Positions 12,901-24,495 of a stretch of DNA of 64,000 bases are shown here, in pieces (position 1 is the stretch's first letter; every line of letters starts with the position of its first letter). The notes below the pieces were generated by a model, which worked only from the letters and a program-made list of their open reading frames with translations, searched no databases and had not been told where the DNA came from. Source of the stretch: Chelonoidis abingdonii (Eukaryota > Chordata > Testudines > Testudinidae); contig NC_133771.1 of assembly GCF_003597395.2 (NCBI RefSeq), forward strand, positions 49,018,834 through 49,082,833, read 5' to 3'. A program made the position numbers and the translations under genes.

Positions 12901-13473
12901 GATGTATCTTGAAAAGTTCTTTTGATACAGTTAAGTGACCCTGCACATATATACAGGCATTAGCGAGAGAGAGAGAGAGAAAAAGATTTATTTAAAGGCT
13001 CAGTTGTGCCTTGCAGGGGCAATATGGGGCTGCACCATCCTAAGGGAAGCATAGGGAGGTATTCTGCCCCATGAAGGCAAAGTACATCCTGGATGTTACA
13101 GATGTGCACAGGCTGTGTGCCTGTCATTGCACCCTTTTAAAGGGTATAACTGTGTGGGCCAAGGAGAGTGGGTGACCAACGGAAACATCTCCTCTCCACT
13201 CTGCTTGGGGCACTGTTCATGCAAAGTGGTATATGGGCAGAACAGCCCACATCTATGCAGGGTCTACAGATCTATTTGGTTCTTGGTGTGCTCCCCCAAC
13301 CCCGCACTGCATTCCTATGCTGAATTTGGCCCTAATTTGAAAAAAAAACTACAGCTCAATGTCAGCAATTCATTAATAAGGAATAGCAAGTAAAATGTCC
13401 TTATCAGTCTATGATTTCTTCTCTCCCTGTGATTCTGATCCTTCCTCTATTCCTCTCTGTGATTTCTCACTTA
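9986..13473. other. Intronic stretch, one microsatellite
   Basis: The stretch contains a (GA)n run at 12965-12981. The other short open frames, including the longest at 11546-11833 on the minus strand, show no known domain, so I do not call a gene. Confidence 0.45.
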
Positions 13474-13688
13474 GGGAGGTCTACACTACAGGGAAAAGTC
13501 AATCTAAGCTACACAATTTGAGTTATGTTAGTAGCATAACTCAAGTTGACGTAGCTTGGATCTACTTACTGGAGTCAACGGGAGAGCAATCGGCGGCCAA
13601 TTTAGCAGGTCTTCACTACATCCACTAAATCAACCCCCAGTTGCTTGATCACTGCAGTGTCCATCCCATCTGTAGTAGAGACAAGCCC
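13474..13688. mobile_element. Harbinger-type MITE, 215 bp, TTA duplication
   Basis: The left end GGGAGGTCTACACTAC and the right end GTAGTAGAGACAAGCCC are inverted copies. The flanks are TTA at 13471-13473 and 13689-13691. A 3-bp TTA/TAA duplication is typical of PIF/Harbinger. An internal palindrome, TGAGTTATG/CATAACTCA, lies at 13519-13544. The terminal motif GTCTACACTA is shared with the long Harbinger copy at 51991. Confidence 0.78.
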
Positions 13689-13691
13689 TTA

Positions 13692-15654
13692 GATTTTAAT
13701 TGTCCTCAGTTATAGACAGATTTCTTATCTGCTTGTAAAACAGCATGAACGCTTATCACACCCAATTCATAATAAAAATAGTCTTATGGCTGCATGACCA
13801 TGTTCGGGTTTGAATACAAATAAGAAAATACTTTGCCTCTTTGAAAATCTGGTCATGTCTCTGATGCAGGTACACAACTTTGCACAAACAAATCACTTGT
13901 AGGTCATCATGCCAGTGCCCTTTTATACCTGAAAACAAATGGTGCATTTTATATACAGAAAACCCACTTATGTTTGATTTGTATATGTAATTTATTTATG
14001 TGCACACAAAAGTGAAAATATTTGAAAATTATACACTAAAATAGAAGTCATGTTTTTAAAAGTTGGCTTTTGATGTGTTAGCCTGAGATTGAACAAAATT
14101 ATCAGTGACATAATTGAAAAATATTCAGTTTTATTATCAAACATGATTTACAGACTGTAAGGAGGGGGAAGAAACCAAAATAGGGTTACAGGATGAATTA
14201 ATACGTTTATCTCTAAAAAATTTTATGATATAGAAAATTTAATTTAATTTTCTGACAAATATTTCAAGTTTCACGATTATCATTTTGCAAGGCAAAGGAA
14301 AGCAATATCAAAGCATCCAGATCTATCCTGATCTTCTAGAGTTCATCCTCTAACCCCTAATAAAGAGAAAAGGCCAAAATTAGCACAATATTTACTTACT
14401 TGCCAGCTAGAGCACATTAATCCACAAGGCATTAAATGCATCTGTCCATGTGACTATATAAAAAAAAACAATGTGGCTTAATGTAGTCCATACACATCAT
14501 ACTGCTATCCTAAACTGCTGTTAGTTTTGATGTGCATAGTTGCTGCGCATCCTAGAAATGGCTGCATTACAGTGACAGAGGGAGTAATTCTTGGTTTATC
14601 TACTTTATAGTGAGATTATGAATTTGTTGAGTGTGCTGGAATTTTTCGATGAGAGGTTCTTTGTAAATGCCAGTTTATTTATTATTAATTATTTTTATTC
14701 CCCCAGCACATGTTAAAATGGAGATACACCATACTCTATATTTGAAACATGCTTGCAAAGAGAACCTTTGTTTACACAAATGATAGAGATGGTTTTACTT
14801 GCTGTGAAATATCTGAATACAAAACATAGATTTCTGGAATCTCACTCACCCATAGCTCCTCAGCCACAATCCAGCCATGCGATTACTTAGTCCAGTAGAA
14901 GCTAAGTAAAGTTGCTATACTATTCACACATTAAAGTGAGACACGGTGGAGGGGGACTTCCTCACCTAATGTTAGCCTCCATAATCCCACCATGAATTCC
15001 TGCTGTGAAAGGAAGATGACACAGTTGACTGATGAGTTACAAAGAGATAGCCAGACCAAATAAAGCAACTACTACTCCATCCTACTTTTGTAGCTGTGTC
15101 ATCTCTGTTTATGGCTTTGTATGAGTTCCAAATGTACAGGAAAGGGATGCAAGGACTGGGCCTTACAACATGTTACATTTTCTCTATCATGATTTCATAA
15201 ATGAGTAGTTATCTGGATTAGTGTACGCGTTATCAGAATATTTTATTAGAAAACACACCCAATATTTAAGGAACATTTACTTACCTCCACAACCAATGTG
15301 GCCCTTTCTTTTTTCAGGCAGTCCTCACTGATCAACCCACTGCCAGCCTGGAAGTGTCAAGAGCTTCTTCATGGACCTCAAGAATGCTGCTTCATTGCCT
15401 TCTTACATGTTATGTATTTCAGTTGAGAAAAGGTACATTATGATTAAGTGAGGACAAAAACTATCTAATGGTATTGCACTCTGACAGGATTTGTGGGATG
15501 CTTTGGTGGTCAGCAGTTTCAGTCACATCCACAGGCATTTCATGCACAGAGCTATACATTTGTGTTCTGCTACCTGTGGCACTGCCAGACTGTTTTTGCT
15601 TTTCTGGTGCAAGGCATAATGTTTGTGTTGAGGAACACAGTCTCCAATGACCGT
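13692..15654. other. Intronic stretch without recognised feature
   Basis: AT-rich sequence, probably including old unclassified repeats. No gene, splice-bounded collagen exon or clear element was seen. Confidence 0.45.
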
Positions 15655-16728
15655 CTCATAAATAAACTAGGAAAATGCAACCTAGATGATGCTACTATAA
15701 GGAGGGTGCAAAACTGGTGGAAAGCCATTCCCAGAGAGTAGGTTCACAGTCATGCTGGAAGGGTATAATGAGTGGGGTCCCACAGTGATCAATTCTGGGT
15801 CCAGTTCTGTTCTATACCTTCATCAATGATTTAGATAATGGAATGCAGAGCACACTTATAACATTTGTGGATGATACCAAGTTGGGAGGGGTTGAAAGTC
15901 CTTTGGAGGATCGGATTAAAATTCAGAATGATCTGGACAAACTGGAGAAATGGTCTGAAGTAAATAGGATGACATTCAATAAGTAAAAATGCAACGTACT
16001 CCATTTAGGAAGGAACAAATCAGTTGCACACATACAAAATGGGAAATGACTGCCGAGGAAGGAGTAGGAATCTGAGGGTCATAGTGGCCTGCAAGCTAAA
16101 TATAAGTCAACGGTGTAACGCTGTTGCAAAAAAAGCAAATATTATTCTGGGATGTGTTAAGAGTGTTGCAAGCAATACATGAGAAGTAATTCTTCTACTC
16201 TACTCTGCTCTGATTAAGCCTCAACTGGAGTATTGTGTATCCAGTTCTGGGCACCACATATCAGGAAGGATGTGGACAATTAGAGAGAGTCCAGAGAAGA
16301 GCAACAAAAATTATTAAAGGTCTAGAAAACATGACCTATGAGGGAAGATTGAAAAAACTGGTTCTTTAGTCTGGAAAAAAGAAGGACATGATAAAAGTTT
16401 TCAAGTATGTAAAATGTTGTTACAAAGATGAGGAAGAAAAATTGTTTTTCTTAACCTCTGAGGATAGGACAAGAAGCAATGGGCTTAAATTGCAGCAACG
16501 GAGGTTTAGGTTGGACATTAGGAAAAACTTCCTAACTGTCAGGGTGGTTAAGAACTGGAATAAATTGCCTAGGGCTGTTGTGGAATCTCCATCATTGGAG
16601 ATTTTTAAGAGCAGATTAGACAAACACCTGTCAGGAATGGTCTAGATAATTAGTTCTACCATGAGTGCAGGGGACTGGACTAGATGACCTCTTGAGGTTC
16701 CTTCCAGTTCTATGATTCTATGAATCCA
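15655..16728 (+). mobile_element. CR1 LINE, 3' part, 1.07 kb
   Basis: This is a 5'-truncated CR1 with the end of the reverse-transcriptase open frame. The plus strand encodes the segment around the polymerase active site, with FVDD at 15864-15875 (usually F-A-D-D) followed by TKLGG. An in-frame TGA and frameshifts break it. The 3' part encodes the conserved [15 protein letters not shown] stretch near 16460-16505 and ends in a short repeat, CTATGATTCTATGAATCC. Every landmark of a sauropsid CR1 is in order. It is a dead copy. Confidence 0.93.
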
Positions 16729-16757
16729 TTTAGTTTAGCAAACCATTTCTAACGCAG

Positions 16758-16960
16758 CAGTGGTTTTCAACCTGTGGTCCACAGTCCCCAGGGAAGGAGC
16801 TGGGGGGAGGGGGAGGGGGATCCACAGACTGTCTAAGAGGTCCAGGAAGGGTTGTCATTACCACAGAACTGCAGATTATGTCTAACATTTCCAAAAGGGG
16901 TGCGCATCGCCATTCAAAATTTTTTAGGGTCCACAAATGAAAAGAAGTTGAAAACCACGG
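16758..16960. mobile_element. hAT-type MITE, 203 bp
   Basis: The left terminus CAGTGGTTTTCAACCTGTGG is the inverted match of the right terminus GAAGTTGAAAACCACGG. The 8-bp flanks TAACGCAG (16750-16757) and TAACATAG (16961-16968) agree at 6 of 8 positions, as expected for an old hAT target duplication. Confidence 0.75.
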
Positions 16961-17559
16961 TAACATAGTATTCAAATATTATTGGTGGATTTGCAAACTG
17001 AGACAGTTAATGAGTAAATTGCAAGGTCTGAATAATAGATAGATGTTTCTATGTTACTAGATTAATCAGCAGATGTCAAATATTGTTCACTGGCAATATG
17101 AACATTGATTTTCCTGGCACAGAAATGGTGGATGTCAGCGCAATACAACACAAGGCAGATAGCAGTCCAAGCACTTTAAGTGTCTCCAACTGGAGGAAAA
17201 GTTTGGACTTCGTGGGTAGGATTTTCTGAAGTGCTCAGCATTGACCTAATTTTGTTACTACTGATATCAATGAAAGCAAATTCAGTCCAATGCTGAGCAT
17301 TTTCACAAATCAAATACCATAGATAGTATAATAAGCTGTGGATTTGATTATTTTCTCACGTACTGTACACTGATTTTACACCAGTGTAACTATGACTTTA
17401 ATTTAGTATTATAAAGGGGGAAACAAAGCGTAATTTAAGCACTCCTTGGTCCATTCTGCATTTTCAACTTGAGTCCTAGATACTTGTTCATAGCAGAATC
17501 TGACTTTTAAAAAATATACATATATAATTTTGTAAATCTTAAAACATTCTATATGCAGT

Positions 17560-17740
17560 GTTGTTATAGCCACGTAGGTCCCAAAATATTAGAAAGACAA
17601 GGTGGGTGAGATAATATCTTTTATTGGATCAACTTCTGTTGGGGAGAGCTCTATGTGGCTCAAAAACTTGTCTCTTTCACCAACACTAGCTGCTCCGATA
17701 AAAGATATTACCTCACCCCCCTTGTCTCTCTAAAATGTTC
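17560..17740. repeat. Penelope-like repeat in foldback arrangement
   Basis: Left arm 17592-17628 (AGACAAGGTGGGTGAGATAA onward) and right arm 17694-17730 are inverted copies. The middle, GGGGAGAGCTCTATGTGGCTCAAAAACTTGTC in outline, resembles a decayed hammerhead-type hairpin. A right-end fragment of the same family is at 827-905. Confidence 0.6.
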
Positions 17741-18287
17741 TATATTCATTTACATTTCAAGCTGAGATGCAGGATTTCAGAAAATTCTGATAAAAGTATG
17801 TATAGCTATGTGTGTATGTGGATGAACCCCTCAGCTCCTACAGTCATGTGGGTAATCAGTTTCAGTAATTTTTCAGAGCCTTTTTTGCAACCTAAGCAGT
17901 ATTACGTTGGCTGACATTACAAAGCTTCTCTGTTTATCAAAATCTTAAAATATTCTGAACTAATAAATCAAAAATACTTCAAAATTGTTATCTATCGTGG
18001 TGAGTGGAACATTTACCTGTATTTTTTTAAATAATTTGTGCAACATAGATAAGTTACAAAGAGAAACTGCTGACTTTCAGTTCATTTGCAAATTTGACAC
18101 CATCAGCTCAGGATTAAACAAAGACTGTGAATGGCTAGCCAACTACAAAAGCAGTTTCTCCTCCCTTGGTGTTCACACATCAGCTGTTAGCAGAGGACCT
18201 CACCCTCCCTGACTGAACTAACCTTGTTATCTCCAGACTGATTCTTGTCTGCATATTTATACCTGCCTCTGGAAATTTCCATTACAT

Positions 18288-18376
18288 GCATCTGACGAAG
18301 TGGGTATTTACCCACAAAAGCTTATGCTCTAATATATCTGTTAGTCTTAAAGGTGCCACAGGACTCTCTGTTGTTT
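18288..18376 (+). repeat. Penelope-like 3' fragment with hammerhead-like fold
   Basis: The order is GCAT (18288-18291), intact core CTGACGA (18292-18298), stem GTGGGT/ACCCAC (18300-18305 with 18310-18315), AAAA in place of GAAA (18316-18319), linker GCTT and ATGC (18324-18327). The tail GTTAGTCTTAAAGGTGCCAC is the family signature. Compared with the 9892 copy, the last pair of the stem changes from C-G to T-A with pairing kept. Confidence 0.72.
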
Positions 18377-18569
18377 TTTAAAGTGTGTTCAAATAACAGA
18401 TGTAATACCTGTACAACAAGATACTGTAATTTATGCTGGGTGGAAAACAATTCTCCCATTCTGTGAACATTTCAGATTTGAAAATATTTTCTTGTTCTGT
18501 ACAGGGATGAAAGTGAGACCTTTCAAATGTTTTCACCAGCGTGTGTACGTGTGTGTGAGAGAATATCCT

Positions 18570-18692
18570 GGTGATTAGGGTTTTCATGTGAGATCTAGGA
18601 GAACCAGGTTTAAGTCCCTACTCCAAATCAGACAGAGCAGGTACTTGAACCTGAGTCTCCCACATCCCTAGTGAATTCCATAACCATGGGGC
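18570..18692. repeat. tRNA-related palindromic SINE-like repeat
   Basis: A near B-box sequence, GGTTTAAGTCC, lies at 18608-18618. The stretch 18570-18617 is an imperfect inverted copy of 18640-18690, which carries TTGAACCTG. I recognise this as a turtle-type repeat but cannot name it. Confidence 0.5.
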
Positions 18693-18967
18693 TCTTGGCT
18701 ATTCTGGCAGCCTTTGTCTCTCCCCAGAAATACAATCCTGGACCTCAGAAACCAATCCTTTCCTATGAAAAGTTTCAGTTTTGATGAACTGTCATTTTCC
18801 GATGAAAAATGATTTCAGCAAAAAATTCCCAATCATCTCTAACTGCAATGCTACTATTAACCAAATCCCATTACTGATGAGGACAAAGTAGTGATATTTG
18901 TGAGAATAGTCTAGATAGCTGATAAAGAGGTCTCCTTGGGCCCAATGCAGCAAACATTTCAGCATAG

Positions 18968-19420
18968 TGTCATAAGGTGGCTCTTGCCCTTTAAGATGGA
19001 AGAAGCCAGAACATTTGTGACTGGTGAGCTAAGCCCAGTTGCATTTAAGAGAAGGCACCTGGCACTAGAGGGAAGAAGAAGATTTGCTGAGTGCGAAAAG
19101 GGGCTGAAAGAGCAGCCATGGTGCTCTCAATGACTAAGAGAGAGTGCAGAGAGCCAAAAGTTCTGCAGGAGCTCCCTGGGAATGGAGTGATGAGCCAGCA
19201 GACAAGAGACCTGGGTAGTGAGTGGGAGAAGGAGACTCTGGAACAGGAGGAAGGCCGAGAGAACACCCTGTCCAGTACAAAGGGAAGAGAACTGGCATAA
19301 GTTTCTCCCTTCACACTTAAAATGTTTTTCATGGCTGGACTATCCTGTGGTTTGATAAACTAGTTACCAGTAATCATTGGAATAAACTTTTCAAAGCAAG
19401 GACTTATTTTGTGTGTCGGC
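18968..19420 (+). mobile_element. Possible LTR-like repeat
   Basis: The stretch begins TGTCATAAGGTGG, and an AATAAA lies at 19381. A related opening, CTGGCCCTTTAAGAG, occurs near 45435. No target duplication or clear right end was found. The open frames inside have no known domain. Confidence 0.28.
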
Positions 19421-19834
19421 AGGGCCTAGCAGACTGGATACAAATAAATAAATAAAAAGGAACACCCATAACTTGGTGTATGGAAGTACTGGTACTGCAC
19501 ATTCTAACAAAAGATGTGCTTTTTACTGTTTGTTGAAGAGCTTTTAAACATTTATTTCTCGGGAATTCTAAAACCAAACCCTTGCATGACTGCAATGATC
19601 ATACTTTATACTATTTATAAATGTTCCCTCAAATAATTATTAATATACTTTTATGATTAATTCTTATTGATTTTCTTAAAGAAGAAGAGAGTGGCAAGTA
19701 CAAAAAGGTAAGAAATTAGAAAAAAATGTTTTAATAAATGGTTATGAATTGTAATAAAATCCTAGAGGTTAGTAGGTAGATTTTAACGACTTATAGCACT
19801 TTCTACTGATGTGCTCCTACTGAAGTGCTTATAA

Positions 19835-20810
19835 CAGGATGGGCAAAGTTTTTGGTCCGAGGGCCACATCTGGGAATAGAAATGTATGGCGGGCCATGAA
19901 TGCTCACAAAAATTGGGGTTGGGGTACGGGAGGGGGTGAGGACTCTAGTTGGGGGTGTGGACCAGAAATGAGGAGTTCAAGGTATGGGAGGGGGCTCCAG
20001 GCTGAGGTGGAAGATGGGGTGCAGTGGGGGGGGGGACGAGGGTTCTGGCTGATGGTGCAGGTTCTGGGGTGAGGCTGGGGACAAGGAGTTTAGGGTGTAG
20101 GAGGGTTCTCCGGGCTGGGACCGAGGGGTTTGGAGGGCAGAAGGGGAATCAGGACTGGGGCAGGAGGTTGAGGTGAGGGAATGGATCTTAATGGATCTAG
20201 ATTGTTCTCAGTGGCAGATGACAGAACAAGGAGTAATGGTCTCAAGTTGCACTGGGGAAGGTTTAGGTTGGATATTAGGAAAAACTTTTTTACTAGGAGG
20301 GTGGTGAAGAACTGGAATGAACTACTTAGGGAGGTGGTGGAATCTTCTTCTTTAGAGGTTTTAAGGTCAGGCTTGACAAAGCCCTGGCTGAGATGATTTA
20401 GTTGGGGATTGATCCTGCTTTGAGCACGGGGTTGGACTAGATGACGTCCTGAAGTCCCTTCCAACCCTGATATTCTATGATTCTATGAAGGGGTTCAGGC
20501 TCCATCTGGGGGTGCAGGCTCTGGGGTGGGGCTGTGGATGAGGGGTTTGAGGTGCAGGAGGGTGCTCTGGGGTGGGCCCGAAGGGTTCAGATGACAGGAG
20601 GGGGATCAGGGATGAGGAAGCAGTTGGGACGCTTACCTCAAGTCGTTCTCGGAAGAAGCAGCATGGTCCTTCTCCAGCTCCTACACGGAGGCACAGTCAG
20701 GCAGCTCTGCATGCTGCCCCATCCACGGGCAATGCCCCTACATTCATAGCCCTGCATACAATTTCTCCACCCATATGTGGCCCTCAGGACAAAAAGTTTG
20801 CCCACCCCTG
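19835..20810. mobile_element. hAT-type element with a CR1 inserted in it
   Basis: The left terminus CAGGATGGGCAAAGTTTTTGG matches, inverted, the right terminus CAAAAAGTTTGCCCACCCCTG (complement CAGGGGTGGGCAAAC). It belongs to the same family as 59698-60365. The interior is G-rich and interrupted by the CR1 at about 20166-20487; the element resumes with GGGTTCAGGCTCC. The flanking octamers match poorly. Confidence 0.75.
20166..20487 (+). mobile_element. CR1 LINE 3' end nested in a hAT element
   Basis: The frame reads [19 protein letters not shown] and the 3' end is GATATTCTATGATTCTATGA. It is a short 5'-truncated CR1, younger than the hAT element it interrupts. Confidence 0.88.
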
Positions 20811-23422
20811 CCCTACAGGATCCTTCTCAATAAAATCTGTTAAAAACAGATTATGGAATGGATTACATTATTAATCAGACAGATTGAAGATTACAAGACA
20901 TACTGAAATGAAACTATTTGAAAAATTGTTTAAAATAACCAACTATAAAGAAACAAAAAGAAAATTCAAATGAAAGTGACCAGAAATTGTATAAGACATT
21001 TAAAGACTATGGGGGAAGGACACATATTCTGCCCAGTCTTACAACACTCCATCGTATACATGATGGAAGAATTTGACCCTACTCACCAAAACTTCATTGA
21101 CTTCTATGGTGCAGGATGAGGGCTCAATAGTCTATCATACTACCTTACTCAAGCTTGAACTCTTATCCTTCTCTGCTCAGTTTCTCCACTGAGCACTTCC
21201 CAAGGTCTCTCTTCAAATCCTGACCTTTTATCAGAGCTTTTCGCTGGAGCCTGCTCTAGTCCCAGTGGCTGCTTTTTTTTTCCCTGGAAATATCCAATGA
21301 TACTGGCACTAAAGCCTTGGTCTTCAGTGTGTCTTCACATGATGCCAAGAGAATTGCAAGGTTTAAACCATTTATGGAGAGAGAAAATTTGAAAATCCAT
21401 ATAAGTGACCTCAAGACATGCAACGATTATATGGATAAAATTATTATAACTTTTTTGGTTGCTGCAAACTTGTCTGCAGCTTTACTATATATTAAGATAT
21501 GTTAATATCTGAACATGCAAGTATGTGATAGCCAGGAGGCTTAAACATAAAATAATACTCCTACATGTTCAGTTAGTTGATCATAAAATATTCAGGCTGA
21601 TTAAAGAAATTTCAGGTTTCTGTTCTGTGTCCCAAGGACAAGCAAACTGCAAGAAGATCACCTCCTTGGCCATACACCAGGTTTATAACTCCTAAAAGTT
21701 TTATATGGACTCAGACATCTGCATTTTAAACTTTACCTTTTTTTTTTACCTTATACTATTTTCTTTTATGCCATGGTTAAAAAAATGTATCGGTTATTGA
21801 AATTTGTACTTTATACTAAACAACAAACAATTGTAACTCTAAAGAGTGGGAGGTCAAGAAACAACCACCACGTAAAAGAATCATGATTTAGAAAAAGGAA
21901 TGCAGGGCTTTGTTATCAGAGCAATAAACAGAGGTAAGTAGATCTATACGCTCTCTCACTCTCTCTCTTCCCGCCCCCCAACCCGCTTTTCTTTTCAAAG
22001 AAAAACCTGAGTTTAAACCCATACTAAGAATTGGAGAAATATTCTTTTTGAAATTGATTTCTTTTGTGAAAACATTAAAGTCTTCACTCTTTAAATCTGG
22101 AGAACATTTATGGTGGAAAAAGGTTACAGAAGATATTGGTTACTTCCAACTCATGTTTCTAATGAAGGTTAAAACCTTTGTGTTTCTCAAATTCTTAGGA
22201 TGACAAGCTTCTTTTGAGATGTATATTTGGAAATATTTTGTAAGTGAATGCAAACCTTCATATAACAACAGCCTGATATCATTGTTATATCAACAGTAAG
22301 ATGTTTGATGTATTATTATAGCAAGATCAGTTGATGCTAAACTAATTACTAATGTAAGAAGCTATATACATAAAGAATATTTATATTAATAGGAAATTAA
22401 TTAATTATTCAAACTACTCAACCAAACCTCTCCAATGACTGGGAAAAAGAAGAGACGATACATTTTTATGACCATTTAAGCTTAAAGTTTAAATTAAAAA
22501 AAGACTACTTTGAGAGTTAACTTTTATAAAGAGAATAGGAGTGTGTTTGGACGCATCGGAAACAGAATTTTAACTCCTATTAAACCCTGATGGTATATCT
22601 CAGAAAACTGACTGAATAAAAGAAAGAGTTAAAACTCTAAACTTAAAGATGTTCTCCTACCACAAACACAAAGGAAATGTAACTGTGAAGAAAGAATTAC
22701 AACCCTAATGTTAATAAACTACATATTCATAAGACAAAGACAGTACCCATGAAGACATGGAAACAATGAAAGGGTAATAGCTACCAGCTTTGAATATAAA
22801 CAATTGTAATTTCATGGAAATAGGAAGAAGAGTATAAAATTGAGAAGTGAGCACCCCTCACAAATAGACCTTCTGATACCCAGATTAGACAGTAAGCACT
22901 CCACAACTCATCCTGTCCATCTCAATAAGCAAGCTGCCACAGATAGCTAAGAACAATAAAGAACACTCAAGAAGAAACCAACCCCAAGTTCTCCCCAAGA
23001 CTTCAACACAGAATCACAGTGGATTGGTGAGAGAAAGTTAACTAAAATGCTGCCATAGGATTAGATTTAAACTCTTGTAATGATTTTATAGGGATATGAA
23101 ACTGCTGTTGTAACTTACAATATTAACAGTTTCTCGTGTTAATCACAGATGGTTAGACCATGTATTTCTGGAGAGGAGACAGTAGCTAAATATTGGTAAA
23201 CACAGAAACATTGGAGATGTTGGATGTAAGATTCTTAATATTGGTTAACTGGCCTGTCTCATGATAGCTCCTTAAATGGCTTCGTCTAAGTAACAGATTT
23301 AAATATTTTTTTAGCTTCATCGTATAGTTGTAAACTAACTGGTTATTTATTAATAACCAACAGGTTCTCCTTCCCTGAAACATAATTACTTCGCCCATCT
23401 ATAAACATTCTTAGTTATCTAC
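20811..23422. other. Intronic stretch, one faint LTR-like signal
   Basis: Near 22834 there is GTATAAAATTGAG, and about 120 bp later CAATAAAG near 22955, a spacing seen in retroviral-type LTRs. No terminal repeats were found. A CT-rich tract is at 21950-21972. No gene is supported. Confidence 0.35.
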
Positions 23423-24057
23423 TGTGACAAAGTTCCTCCTCTACCTTGGTGAGTCCTGCGCTTATTGGCAGATTTGCTCACCTCAGTAATCTTCCCCACA
23501 GTCTGGATCAACTCCTCCTGTGTCTGATAAGGACTTGGGAGGTTTGGGGGGAACCCAGGCCCACCCTCTACTCCGGGTTCCAGCCCAGGGCCCTGTGGAT
23601 CTGGCAGCTGTCTATAGAGCTCTTGTAACAGCTGCACGACAGCTACAACTCCCTGGCTACTCTCCCATGGCCTCCTCCAAACACCTCTTTATCCTTACCA
23701 CAGGACGTTCCTCCTGCTGTCTGATAACACTTGTACTCCGTAGTCCTCCAGAAGCACAGCCTCTCGCTCTCAGCTCCTTGTGCTTTTTGCTTCGGTCCTC
23801 ACACGCACTTCCTCTCCTCTAGCTCCTCCTCCCTGACTGGAGTGAGCTCTTTTTAAACCCAGGTGCCCTGATTAGCCTGCCTTGATTGGCTGCAGGTGTT
23901 CTAATCAGCCTGATCTGCCTTAACTTTTTGCAGGTTCGTGTTTCCTCCAGTGCAGCCCCTGCTCTAGTCACTCAGGGAACAGAAAATTACTCAGCCAGTG
24001 ACTAGAATATTTGCCCTCTACCAGACTCCTGTACCACACTGGCCTGGGTCTGTCACA
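23423..24057 (-). mobile_element. Solo LTR, about 635 bp
   Basis: The element begins TGTGACAAAGTTCC and ends GGTCTGTCACA, an inverted TGTGAC/GTCACA terminus as in other LTRs of this window. The minus strand carries a TATA-like TTTAAAAAGAGC near 23850. The flanking bases (CTAC and CAAC) differ by one, so the target duplication is imperfect. No internal genes adjoin. Confidence 0.68.
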
Positions 24058-24172
24058 CAACGTATATACTAAAGAACAGATTCACAATAATTTTAGGAAA
24101 CATATATTTTGGTCTTAATTTACTAAGAGAAAAGCACCCACCCAAGAAGTTGTGATTCTCAAGGGTGTAATC

Positions 24173-24487
24173 CAGGGGTCGGCAACCTTCGGCACATGGT
24201 CCATCAGGGTAATCCGCTGGCGGGTCATGAGACATTTTGTTTACATTGACCGTCTGCAGGCACGGCTCTCCCCACCAGCTCCCAGTGGGCGCGGTTCACC
24301 ATTCCCAGTCAATGAGAGCTGCGGAACGTGCTGGTCGCCACTTCCTGCAGCTCCAATTGGCCAGGAACAGCAAACCACCACTGGGAGCTTGGGGCAGTAC
24401 CTGCGGATGGTCAACATAAACAAAATGTCTCGCGGCCCGCCAGTGGATTACCATGATGGACCACGTGCCAAAGGTTGCCAAACCCTG
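24173..24487. mobile_element. hAT-type MITE, 315 bp, with perfect 8-bp duplication
   Basis: The termini CAGGGGTCGGCAACCTTCGG and CCAAAGGTTGCCAAACCCTG are inverted copies. GTGTAATC directly repeats at 24165-24172 and 24488-24495. It has the features of a non-autonomous hAT element and contains no transposase. Confidence 0.9.
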
Positions 24488-24495
24488 GTGTAATC

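Noticed and set aside
18570..18692. Possible tRNA gene because of a B-box-like motif
   Set aside because: No cloverleaf fits; the inverted copies fit a SINE-like repeat.
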